Assembly (NCBI RefSeq): GCF_020740535.1
Contig: NZ_CP082362.1
Location: 1,612,001 to 1,676,000 of the forward strand
Length of the DNA stretch: 64,000 bases
Direction of reading: 5' to 3'
DNA from: Streptomyces profundus
GTDB lineage: Bacteria > Actinomycetota > Actinomycetes > Streptomycetales > Streptomycetaceae
Below the pieces are notes generated by a model. That model was not told where the DNA came from, ran no database searches, and worked only from the letters and a program-made list of their open reading frames with translations. Each line of letters starts with the position of its first letter. Positions within the stretch are counted from its first letter, which is position 1. A program made the translations under genes and the position numbers. Below, one piece after another: positions 51,087-58,337 of this stretch.

Positions 51087-51563
51087 ATGGACACCGACAC
51101 TGGCACCCGCTGGCTCACCGAGGACGAACAGCGGGCCTGGCGGACCCATCTGGAAGTCATCAGGCTGCTGGTCCACCAGTTGGAACGGGATCTTCAGCCG
51201 TTCGGCCTGACCATGAACGACTACGAGATACTCGTCAACCTCTCCGAGTCGGAGGGCAGGCGGATGCGGATGAGCGACCTGGCCGCCGCCACGCTCCAGT
51301 CCAAGAGCCGGCTCTCGCACCAGGTCACCCGGATGGAGAAGGCCGAACTCGTCCGCAGGGAGCACTGCGACTCGGACAAGCGCGGGCTCTTCGCCGTGCT
51401 CACCGAACACGGCTGGGACACCATGCGGAAGGTGGCGCCGCACCACGTGGCCTCGGCCCGCCGCCACTTCGTCGACCTGCTGACCCCCGAGGACCTCGCC
51501 GCCCTCGACCGCGCGCTGCGGCCCGTCGCCGACCATCTGCACCAGCGGCGCGGCAAACCCTAG
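51087..51563 (+). CDS. MarR family transcriptional regulator (AbsC-like by context)
   Basis: A 158-residue winged-helix protein: LTMNDYEILVNLSESEGRRMRMSDLAAATLQSKSRLSHQVTRMEKAELVRREHCDSDKRGLFAVLTEHG covers the DNA-binding domain (about 45-110, written here in outline: LTMNDYEILVNLSES start, LSHQVTRMEKA recognition helix, CDSDKRG wing). Gene order (DUF3817, MarR, sensor kinase, response regulator) recalls the region of AbsC in S. coelicolor, a zinc-responsive antibiotic regulator; that identity is from memory and unproved. The ATG at 51087 is the natural start. Its stop overlaps the convergent kinase stop by four bases. Confidence 0.87.
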   Translation: MDTDTGTRWLTEDEQRAWRTHLEVIRLLVHQLERDLQPFGLTMNDYEILVNLSESEGRRMRMSDLAAATLQSKSRLSHQVTRMEKAELVRREHCDSDKRGLFAVLTEHGWDTMRKVAPHHVASARRHFVDLLTPEDLAALDRALRPVADHLHQRRGKP

Positions 51564-53071
51564 GGGGTACCTGCCGGGCTCTCGTCCGGGTCCTCGTCGC
51601 CGGCGGCGATCGGGAGGCGGAGCGTGAAGAGGGCGCCGCCCTCCGGGGCCCGGCCGACCTCCAGGGTGCCGCCGTGGCGGAGCGCCACGTCCCTGGCGAT
51701 GGCCAGGCCGAGGCCGGCCCCGCCGTCGTCCCGGCTGCGCGCGTCGTCCAGCCGGACGAAGCGCTCGAAGATCCGCTCCCGGTCCGCCTCGGGGACCCCG
51801 TCGCCGTCGTCGGCGACCGCCAGCTCGGCCCAGCCGGCCGCCTCGCGCAGCGAGACCCGCACCCGGCCGGCCGCGTGCCGCTGCCCGTTGTCCAGCAGGT
51901 TGCCCAGCACGCGCGCGAGCTGTCCGCGCGAACCGCGCACCGTGACCTCGGCCAGCTCCTCGACCTCCACCGGATGACGGTCCCCCAGCCGCTCGTCCAC
52001 CTCCCCCCGCACCAGCGGCGCCAGCCGCACCGAGCCGGCCAGCGGACGCTCCCCCGCGTCCAGCCGCGCCAGCAGCAGCAGATCGGCGGCGAGCACCTGG
52101 AGCCGCACGGTGTCCTGCACCGCGCCCGGCACGTCCAGCAGCTCGGGGTGGGCGGCGCCCACCTCCAGCTGGGTGCGGAGCGAGGCGATGGGGCTGCGCA
52201 GCTCGTGCGAGGCGTCCGCGACAAAGCGGCGCTGCCGCTCGACGGACGACTCAAGGGCGGCCAGGGTCTCGTTGGTGGTCCTGGCCAGCCGGCCCACCTC
52301 GTCCCGTGCCGTCGGCTCGGGCACCCGCCGGGAGAGGTCCTCGGAGCGGGTGATCTCGGCCATGCCCCGGCGGATGCCCTCCACCGGGCGCAGCGCCCTG
52401 CGGGTGACCAGCCAGGTGACGGCCGCCACCACGGCCAGCAGCCCCGGCACCCCCACCAGCATCGACGTCCGAACACTCTCGATCGCGGCGCGCTCGATAT
52501 CGAGCGAGGCGCCGGCATAGACGATCAGATCCTCGTCCCACGGGGTGTTCACCTCGACGACGGCGAAGCGGTAGTCGCCCGCCTCGCCGTCGATCACCGC
52601 GCTGCCGGTGACCGTGCCGATCTCGTCGTCCATCTCGCCGGGTCCTGGGAGCCTCTCGTCGGCCCGGTCGTCGTCATCGTCATCGTCATCGTCGGGATCG
52701 TCGTCGGGGTCGTCGTCCGGGTCGTCGGGCTCCTCCGTGGGCTGTTCGGGGGAGCCGCGCGGTGGGGCGTCGGGGGTGACCCGGGCGACGCCGGTGCCGG
52801 TGATCTCCTCAAGACCGTCGCTGACCTGGTAGACCACCCCGTCGCCGTCCACCACCTGCACTGGGTTGGCGTCGTCCAGATCCAGATCCTCCGGGGGCCG
52901 GCCGGTGGCCAGCTGGGCCGCCACATCGCGCCCTGTGACCTCGGCCTGGAGATCGACCTGCTCCTCCAGGTTGCTCCGCAGCAGCCACAGCAGCAGCAGG
53001 CCGGCGGCCACCAGCGCCACCGCGACCACGGCGGTGGCCCCCAACGTGGCCCGTGCCCGGACGCTACCCAT
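51560..53071 (-). CDS. Two-component sensor histidine kinase with poly-Asp extracellular loop
   Basis: A 503-residue kinase. TM1 is about residues 10-32 and TM2 about 205-225. The external loop between them contains an acidic tract (about 108-140) of Pro-Asp-Asp repeats and nine consecutive Asp, encoded by a GTC-GTC-ATC-like trinucleotide repeat. HAMP follows TM2, then the H-box FVADASHELRSPIASL, N-box RVLGNLLDNGQRHA, and G-boxes VADDGDGVPEADRERIFERF and GAGLGLAIARDVALRHGG. The ATG at 53071 overlaps the regulator gene by eight bases; a GTG at 53083 is possible. The acidic loop suggests sensing of cations, which is inference. Confidence 0.9.
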   Translation of the reverse strand: MGSVRARATLGATAVVAVALVAAGLLLLWLLRSNLEEQVDLQAEVTGRDVAAQLATGRPPEDLDLDDANPVQVVDGDGVVYQVSDGLEEITGTGVARVTPDAPPRGSPEQPTEEPDDPDDDPDDDPDDDDDDDDDRADERLPGPGEMDDEIGTVTGSAVIDGEAGDYRFAVVEVNTPWDEDLIVYAGASLDIERAAIESVRTSMLVGVPGLLAVVAAVTWLVTRRALRPVEGIRRGMAEITRSEDLSRRVPEPTARDEVGRLARTTNETLAALESSVERQRRFVADASHELRSPIASLRTQLEVGAAHPELLDVPGAVQDTVRLQVLAADLLLLARLDAGERPLAGSVRLAPLVRGEVDERLGDRHPVEVEELAEVTVRGSRGQLARVLGNLLDNGQRHAAGRVRVSLREAAGWAELAVADDGDGVPEADRERIFERFVRLDDARSRDDGGAGLGLAIARDVALRHGGTLEVGRAPEGGALFTLRLPIAAGDEDPDESPAGTP

Positions 53072-53741
53072 CACGACGCGCACCGCCAGCGTCCAGCCGG
53101 TAGCCGGCGCCGCGCACCGTGACGATCAGACCGGGGCCCAGCTTGCGGCGCAGCGCGCTGACATAGACCTCGACGATGTTGGGATCGCCCTGATAGGCGA
53201 AGTCCCAACCGTGCTCCAGGATCTCCGCCTTGGAGACCACCTCGCCCGCCCGGCCGGCCAGCCGCTCAAGCACGGTGAACTCCTTGGCGGTCAGCGGGAT
53301 CTCCCGCTCCCCCCTGGTCACCCTGCGCGTCGACCGGTCGACCACCAGATCGCCGACCCGCAGCTCGGGCGCCGCGCCCCGCCCGCGCCGGCGCAGCAGC
53401 GCGCGGACCCGGGCGACCAGCACCACATACGAGAACGGCTTGGTCAGATAGTCGTCGGCGCCGGTGTCCAACCCCTCCGCCTCGTCGTACTCGCCGTCCT
53501 TGGCGGTGAGCATCAGGATCGGCGTCTCGTCCCCGGCGGCGCGCAGCGCGGCACAGACCCGGTACCCGTTCATGCCGGGCAGCATGATGTCCAGCACAAT
53601 GAGGTCGTAGGAGCCCTCCGTGGCCTGGTGCAACCCGTCGGTGCCGGTATGCACCACGTCGACGGCGAAGCCCTCGGCCCGCAGCCCCTGGGCCAGCGAT
53701 CTCGCCAGCCGCTTCTCATCCTCGACTATCAGCACGCGCAC
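53064..53741 (-). CDS. OmpR/PhoB family response regulator
   Basis: A 225-residue regulator. The receiver has acidic pocket Glu7-Asp8, phosphoacceptor Asp51 in LIVLDIMLPG, Thr in LMLTAKDGE, and Lys in DYLTKPFSYVVL. The C-terminal winged helix (about 128-222) includes LTAKEFTVLERLAGRAGEVV and NIVEVYVSALRRKLG. It precedes the sensor kinase in a two-gene operon and is divergent from the PepSY gene. Phased CTTCAG repeats in the gap are its likely binding sites. Confidence 0.92.
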   Translation of the reverse strand: MRVLIVEDEKRLARSLAQGLRAEGFAVDVVHTGTDGLHQATEGSYDLIVLDIMLPGMNGYRVCAALRAAGDETPILMLTAKDGEYDEAEGLDTGADDYLTKPFSYVVLVARVRALLRRRGRGAAPELRVGDLVVDRSTRRVTRGEREIPLTAKEFTVLERLAGRAGEVVSKAEILEHGWDFAYQGDPNIVEVYVSALRRKLGPGLIVTVRGAGYRLDAGGARRDG

Positions 53742-53764
53742 GAGCCCAGCTTGGCAAACGGATG

Positions 53765-53801
53765 CTGAAGAAGTCTTCAGGTGCCTTCAGCTCAGCTTCA
53801 G
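53765..53801. promoter_or_regulatory. Phased CTTCAG direct repeats between response regulator and PepSY genes
   Basis: CTTCAG occurs at 53775-53780, 53785-53790 and 53796-53801, one helical turn apart, with an inverted copy CTGAAG at 53765-53770. OmpR-family regulators typically bind such direct hexamers at 10-11-base spacing. The array is 24 bases from the regulator start and 58 bases from the PepSY start, so it can serve both promoters. Confidence 0.65.
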
Positions 53802-53858
53802 CAAGGGTGCGGGACGGTGTGACCCGTTGGCAGTGAACGACCTCTCGGGGAGGACCTC

Positions 53859-54584
53859 ATGAAGCGGAACATGATCGTGGCGATGGCGGCTGCGGGCGCG
53901 GTGATCGGCGGCGGCACGCTGGCGGGCGTCGCGCTCGGCGCGAGCGGCGACGACAAGGCCAGGACGGAGTCCGCCGCGCTCAGCGGCACCAGCCTCTCCG
54001 TCCGCGACGGCGGAACGGCGGCGGGCTCGGACGACAACGGCGCCGACGACCGCGTCGTGCAGGACGAGGACTCGGCGGCGCAGCGCGCCGTGGTGACCGC
54101 GCTGACGGAGACGCCGGGGGTGGTCACCGAGGTCGAGCTGGAACGGGACGACGACGACCCGCGCGGCTGGGAGATCGAGATCTACGGCGAGGGTGAGCGC
54201 TGGCACAGGGTGCTGGTCAGCGAGGACGGCACCGAGATCCTCACCAGCCGCGAGGGCCGGTGGGACGACGACGATGACGACGATGACGACGACGACCTGG
54301 CTGCCGCGCGCAGCCTGCTGGCCGCCGAGACCAGCACGGACGCCCTGGCGGCCATCGCGATCGCCGAGGCACACACCGGAGCGGACCTCCGCGAGGCGGA
54401 CGTGGACGACGGCCGCTGGGAGCTGGAGCTGCGCGGCTCGGACGGCACGGAGCACGAGATCGAGATCAGCCTCCAGACCGGCGAGATCGTCGGCCAGGAG
54501 TCGGAGCGCGACGACGACGATGACGATGACTGGGACGACCGGGACGACCGTCGTGATGACGACGACGACCGGGACGACGTCTGA
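53859..54584 (+). CDS. Exported PepSY-domain protein with poly-Asp tracts
   Basis: A 241-residue protein with a signal or anchor helix (MIVAMAAAGAVIGGGTLAGVALG). Two PepSY-like repeats follow: about 70-125 (RAVVTALTETPGVVTEVELE ... VLVSEDGTEIL) and about 148-205 (AIAIAEAHTGADLREADVDD ... SLQTGEIVGQE). Between them lie ten consecutive Asp (about 139-149), and the C-terminal 30 residues are Asp/Arg runs. Such exported PepSY proteins commonly lie beside two-component systems and are induced by them. The ATG at 53859 follows GGGGAGGACC. Its poly-Asp matches the acidic loop of the adjacent sensor, suggesting both bind the same cation or that it competes with the sensor; this is inference. Confidence 0.87.
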   Translation: MKRNMIVAMAAAGAVIGGGTLAGVALGASGDDKARTESAALSGTSLSVRDGGTAAGSDDNGADDRVVQDEDSAAQRAVVTALTETPGVVTEVELERDDDDPRGWEIEIYGEGERWHRVLVSEDGTEILTSREGRWDDDDDDDDDDDLAAARSLLAAETSTDALAAIAIAEAHTGADLREADVDDGRWELELRGSDGTEHEIEISLQTGEIVGQESERDDDDDDDWDDRDDRRDDDDDRDDV

Positions 54585-54600
54585 CCGCCGCCACACCCCG

Positions 54601-54625
54601 CCCCGGGCCAACCGGCCCGGGGTTT
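54601..54625 (+). terminator. Terminator of the PepSY gene
   Basis: CCCCGGGCC-AACC-GGCCCGGGG at 54601-54622, a 9-bp stem with four-base loop, followed by three T, 17 bases after the stop. Confidence 0.75.
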
Positions 54626-54810
54626 CCCCCACCCACCCGCCCCTTTTCGCGGACGGGGTGATCACGCCGGCCACGTCACCGCCACCCCGGCGGCGACGAG
54701 GACCGGCCCCTCAGCGCCCCCGGGCCACCAGGCCCCGGCACGGCCCTCCGCCCTCCGACGGTCCCCACCTTGGCGACGAGGGCCCAGGTGCGGCGGCCCC
54801 TGAACGGGCC

Positions 54811-55370
54811 CAGGCCCGGAAAAGGGCCCCGCAGGGCCGGCGCCCGCCGGCGGTGACAGCCGGGCCACCAGGCCCGGAAAAGGGCCCCGCACCCGGGCCC
54901 CCGGCAGAACAACCAACCCGAAGGGGCGGGTGGGCGGGGTACACACAGGCCGCCAGACCGGACGCGGCACCCCACCCGGACCTCCGCGGCAGACCAGCCC
55001 GGCACAGAGCCAGCGGGAGCTCGACGTGCCGGCCGGGCCGCCAGGCCCGGAAAAGGGCCCCGCACCCCGGCCCCCGGCAGAACAACCAACCCGAGGGGGC
55101 GGGTGGGCGGGGTATACACAGGCCGCCAGACCGGACGCGGCACCCCACCCGGACCTCCGCGGCAGGCCAGCCCGGCACAGAGCCAGCGAGGGCTCGACGT
55201 GCCGGCCCCTCACCCTGGCGACAAGGGCCCCAGGGCGACGCCCCCTGGGCAGGCCCAGGCCCAGGGAAGGGCCCCGCAGGGCCGGCGCGCTCGCCGGCGG
55301 CGACAGCCGGGGCGCCAGGCCCAGGGAAGGGCCCCGCGCCCGGGCCCCGGCAGAACACACCCCGAAGGGG
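54811..55370. repeat. Degenerate tandem repeat block with recurring GGCCCGGAAAAGGGCC element
   Basis: A 173-base unit beginning near GGCAGAACAACCAACCCGA (54903) recurs almost exactly from 55076, and a truncated third start is at 55349. The element GGCCCGGAAAAGGGCC (a small stem-loop) appears near 54812, 54870 and 55043, and as GGCCCAGGGAAGGGCC near 55256 and 55317. The block fills most of the 812-base gap between the PepSY gene and meaB. Open frames here give Gly/Pro/Arg repeats with no start signals, so I treat it as non-coding. It could be a remnant of repeat expansion, or structured RNA. Confidence 0.7.
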
Positions 55371-55396
55371 GCGGCTGGCAGGCCGGGCGCGGGCCG

Positions 55397-56380
55397 TCAG
55401 TCGGGGGTGGAGAGCTCCTCGACGAGGAGGTCCGCCGCGCCGTAGGGGTCCAGTTCGCCGGCCTGGACGCGGCGCGCCAGCGCCGCGAGGTGGTGGTCGC
55501 CCCTGAGCGCGTCCATGCGGGCGCGGAGGGCGGTCAGCGCGATGGTCTCGATCTCGCGGGCCGCGCGACGCCGTCGGCGTTCGACGATCGCGCCGTGCTC
55601 GTGCTGCCAGGCCGCGTGTTTCTCCAGCGTGGCGACCAGCTCGTCCACGCCCTCGCCGCGCGCGGCGACCGTGCGGAGGATGGCGGGCCGCCAGTCGCCG
55701 GGCGCGCGCGGGGCGCCGAGGCCGAGCATGTGCTGTAGCTCGCGGACGGTGGTGCCCGCCCCGTCCCGGTCGGCCTTGTTGACGACGAAGATGTCGCCGA
55801 TCTCCAGGATGCCGGCCTTGGCGGCCTGCACGCCGTCCCCCATCCCCGGGGCCAGCAGCACCACCGTGGTGTCGGCCTGGGCCGCGATGTCCACCTCGGA
55901 CTGGCCGACGCCGACCGTCTCGATCAGGATCACGTCGCAGCCGGCGGCGTCCAGCACCCGGACCGCCTGCGGTACCGCCCAGGCGAGCCCGCCGAGGTGG
56001 CCCCTGGTGGCCATGGACCGCACATAGACGCCCGGGTCGAGCGCGTGCTCGTTCATCCGGACCCGGTCGCCCAGCAGGGCGCCGCCGGAGAACGGCGACG
56101 AGGGGTCGACAGCCAGCACGCCGACCCGGAGGCCGGCCCGGCGGTAGGCGGCGACCAGCGCCGAGGTGCAGGTGGACTTGCCGACGCCGGGCGAGCCGGT
56201 CAGCCCGATCACCCGGGCCCGGCCCGTGTGCGGGGCCAACTCGGCCATGATGTCGCGCAGACGGGGTGAGGCGTTCTCCACCAGGGAGATCAGCCGGGCC
56301 ACCGCCCTCGCCTCACCCCGCCCGGCCGCCGCCAGGAGCGCCGAGGCGTCCCCGGCGCCGGTCGGCCGTCCCTCAGCCAC
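55397..56380 (-). CDS. meaB: MeaB/ArgK family GTPase, methylmalonyl-CoA mutase-associated
   Basis: A 327-residue G3E GTPase. P-loop GSPGVGKST is at residues 62-70, [15 protein letters not shown] is the switch I region, ETVGVGQSE the G3 motif and NKAD the guanine-specificity motif. A C-terminal dimerisation arm follows. MeaB protects and loads B12-dependent acyl-CoA mutases such as methylmalonyl-CoA and isobutyryl-CoA mutases. Its start overlaps the thiolase stop by eight bases, so the two are co-translated; the epimerase gene is divergent. No mutase gene is adjacent, but icmA is about 11 kb to the left. Confidence 0.92.
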   Translation of the reverse strand: MAEGRPTGAGDASALLAAAGRGEARAVARLISLVENASPRLRDIMAELAPHTGRARVIGLTGSPGVGKSTCTSALVAAYRRAGLRVGVLAVDPSSPFSGGALLGDRVRMNEHALDPGVYVRSMATRGHLGGLAWAVPQAVRVLDAAGCDVILIETVGVGQSEVDIAAQADTTVVLLAPGMGDGVQAAKAGILEIGDIFVVNKADRDGAGTTVRELQHMLGLGAPRAPGDWRPAILRTVAARGEGVDELVATLEKHAAWQHEHGAIVERRRRRAAREIETIALTALRARMDALRGDHHLAALARRVQAGELDPYGAADLLVEELSTPD

Positions 56381-57584
56381 GCGGCGCGCTCAGCAGCAGG
56401 GCGTCGCCCTGGCCGCCCCCGCCGCACAGCGCGGCGGCGCCGACGCCGCCGCCCCGGCGGCGCAGCTCGTGCGCGAGGTGCAGCGCCAGCCGGGCGCCCG
56501 ACATGCCGATGGGGTGGCCGAGAGCGATGGCGCCGCCATTCGGATTCACTCGTTCGAGTGAAACGCCAAGGTCCTTCATTGACTGCACCACGACGGCGGC
56601 GAACGCCTCGTTGATCTCGATCACGTCCAGGTCGTCCACCGTCAGCCCGGCCTTGCCCAGGGCGTGCTGGATGGCGCGGGACGGCTGCGACTGGAGGGAG
56701 TTGTCCGGCCCCGCGACGTTGCCGTGGGCGCCGATCTCGGCCAGCCACGAAAGGCCGAGCGCCTCCGCCCTGGAGCGCTCCATGACCACCACGGCGGCGG
56801 CGCCGTCCGAGATCTGCGAGGAGGAGCCGGCCGTGATGGTGCCCTCGCCCGCGCCGCCGAACGCGGGCCGCAGCCGGGCCAGGGACTCCTCCGTGGTGTC
56901 GGGGCGGATGCCCTCGTCGGCGTCGACGACCAGCGGATCGCCCTTGCGCGCCGGAAGCGTCACCGGGGTGATCTCCGCGTCGAAGACGCCGTTCTTCCGC
57001 GCCTCGGCCGCCCGCTGGTGGGAGGCGGCGGCGACCGCGTCCTGTTCGGCCCTGGTGATGCCGAGCCGGGTGTTGTGCTTCTCGGTGGACTCGCCCATGG
57101 CGATGCCCTCGAAGGGGTCGGTCAGCCCGTCGTGCGCCATCGCGTCCAGCATCTGCACGGCGCCGTACTTGACGCCGCGCCGCCCGCTGGGCAGCAGGTG
57201 CGGCGCGTTGCTCATGGACTCCTGGCCGCCGGCCACCACGACGTCGAACTCGCCGGCCCTGATCAGCTGGTCGGCCAGCGCGATGGCGTCGAGCCCGGAG
57301 AGACAGACCTTGTTCACCGTCAGCGCGGGCACCGTCATCGGGATGCCGGCGCCGACGGCGGCCTGGCGGGCCGGGATCTGCCCGGCGCCCGCCGTGAGCA
57401 CCTGGCCCATGATCACGTACTGCGCCTGCTCGCCGGTGATCCCGGCCCGCTCCAACGCGGCCCTGATCGCCAGCGAGCCGAGCTCGGCGCCGGTCAGCGG
57501 GGCCAGCGAGCCGAGCAGCCGGCCCATCGGGGTGCGCGCCCCCGCGACGATCACCGAACGGCGTGCTGGGGAAACCGTCATCAT
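56373..57584 (-). CDS. Acetyl-CoA acetyltransferase (thiolase)
   Basis: A 403-residue thiolase that condenses or cleaves acetyl-CoA/acetoacetyl-CoA. The nucleophile is Cys94 in [12 protein letters not shown]; His in [13 protein letters not shown] and the second Cys in [13 protein letters not shown] complete the active site. The start may be the ATG at 57584 or the next one at 57581; both follow a GAGGAG site. Overlap with meaB and the divergent epimerase gene point to a small acyl-CoA/ethylmalonyl-type module under common control. Confidence 0.93.
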   Translation of the reverse strand: MMTVSPARRSVIVAGARTPMGRLLGSLAPLTGAELGSLAIRAALERAGITGEQAQYVIMGQVLTAGAGQIPARQAAVGAGIPMTVPALTVNKVCLSGLDAIALADQLIRAGEFDVVVAGGQESMSNAPHLLPSGRRGVKYGAVQMLDAMAHDGLTDPFEGIAMGESTEKHNTRLGITRAEQDAVAAASHQRAAEARKNGVFDAEITPVTLPARKGDPLVVDADEGIRPDTTEESLARLRPAFGGAGEGTITAGSSSQISDGAAAVVVMERSRAEALGLSWLAEIGAHGNVAGPDNSLQSQPSRAIQHALGKAGLTVDDLDVIEINEAFAAVVVQSMKDLGVSLERVNPNGGAIALGHPIGMSGARLALHLAHELRRRGGGVGAAALCGGGGQGDALLLSAPRG

Positions 57585-57637
57585 GCACTCCTCGCGAGGG
57601 AAGGACCGACGCCTGGGCCGGAACACCGACCAGGCTA

Positions 57638-57653
57638 GTGAACGACTGTTCAC
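57638..57653. promoter_or_regulatory. TetR-type palindrome GTGAAC-N4-GTTCAC between thiolase and epimerase genes
   Basis: GTGAACGACTGTTCAC at 57638-57653 is a perfect 6-4-6 inverted repeat. On the minus strand it lies exactly between a TTGATG -35-like and a TAGCCT -10-like hexamer in front of the thiolase gene, the classic position for a repressor. It is also 96 bases upstream of the divergent epimerase start. Confidence 0.65.
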
Positions 57654-57748
57654 ATCAATCTACCGACGCCTGGCCGAGCGGTCATCGGTGCCTACCTGTG
57701 ACCGTGCGCACGTTGCGCTCGCACCCCCAAAGCCGGTGGACTTGAGGC

Positions 57749-58210
57749 ATGTTGACGCGCATCGACCACATCGGGATCGCCTGCTTCGATCTCGACACCA
57801 CCGTTGAGTTCTACCGAGCCACCTACGGCTTCGAGGTCCACCACTCCGAGGTCAATGAGGAACAGGGCGTCCGTGAGGCCATGATCCGGATCAACGGCAC
57901 GGACGACGGCGGCGCCTCCTGGCTCCAGCTGCTCCAACCGATCAGGGAGGACTCCCCGGTCGGCAAGTGGATGGCGAAGAACGGCGAGGGCGTGCACCAT
58001 ATCGCCTTCGGCACGGCCGACGTCGACAGCGACTCCGAGGCCATCAGGGACAAGGGCGTGCGGGTCCTCTACGAGCAGCCGCGGCGCGGCTCCATGGACT
58101 CCCGCATCACGTTCCTGCATCCCAAGGACTGCCACGGGGTGCTCACCGAGCTGGTGACCGCGGCTCCCCCGAAGGCCGCCGAAAGCGCCGAGGACCCCGA
58201 CGCCCACTGA
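57749..58210 (+). CDS. mce: Methylmalonyl-CoA epimerase
   Basis: A 153-residue vicinal-oxygen-chelate enzyme interconverting (2R)- and (2S)-methylmalonyl-CoA. Metal ligands aligned with the Propionibacterium enzyme are His7, Gln60, His84 and Glu134 (in IDHIGIA, WLQLLQP, GVHHIAFG and GVLTELV). It supplies the correct isomer for mutases or for polyketide extender units. The ATG at 57749 is the only sensible start. The promoter of the next gene, scy, overlaps its stop codon. Confidence 0.93.
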   Translation: MLTRIDHIGIACFDLDTTVEFYRATYGFEVHHSEVNEEQGVREAMIRINGTDDGGASWLQLLQPIREDSPVGKWMAKNGEGVHHIAFGTADVDSDSEAIRDKGVRVLYEQPRRGSMDSRITFLHPKDCHGVLTELVTAAPPKAAESAEDPDAH

Positions 58211-58235
58211 CGCCAGCCGCCCCGGCCGGTAGAGT
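58207..58235 (+). promoter_or_regulatory. Predicted housekeeping promoter of scy
   Basis: CTGACG (58207-58212) and TAGAGT (58230-58235) are separated by 17 bases and match the HrdB consensus TTGAC / TAGANT well. The -35 overlaps the epimerase stop codon. Transcription would start near 58242, about 95 bases before the scy GTG. Confidence 0.55.
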
Positions 58236-58337
58236 GGCCCAGCCGGGGCTTTGGGGCTCTTCCTCGTCCCGTGTTCGGCCGACGAGCCGACGACCGGATC
58301 AGCTTTGCCACGACCAGGGGACAGATGGGACCGCAGG

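Noticed and set aside
54240..54560. GAC-rich triplet repeats considered as a CRISPR-like or satellite array
   Set aside because: They are in frame, code for Asp runs of the PepSY protein, and have no spacer structure.
54662..55506. Several overlapping open frames in the repeat block after the PepSY gene
   Set aside because: They give Gly/Pro/Arg repeats on both strands that only mirror the DNA repeat, with no ribosome sites and no conserved motif.
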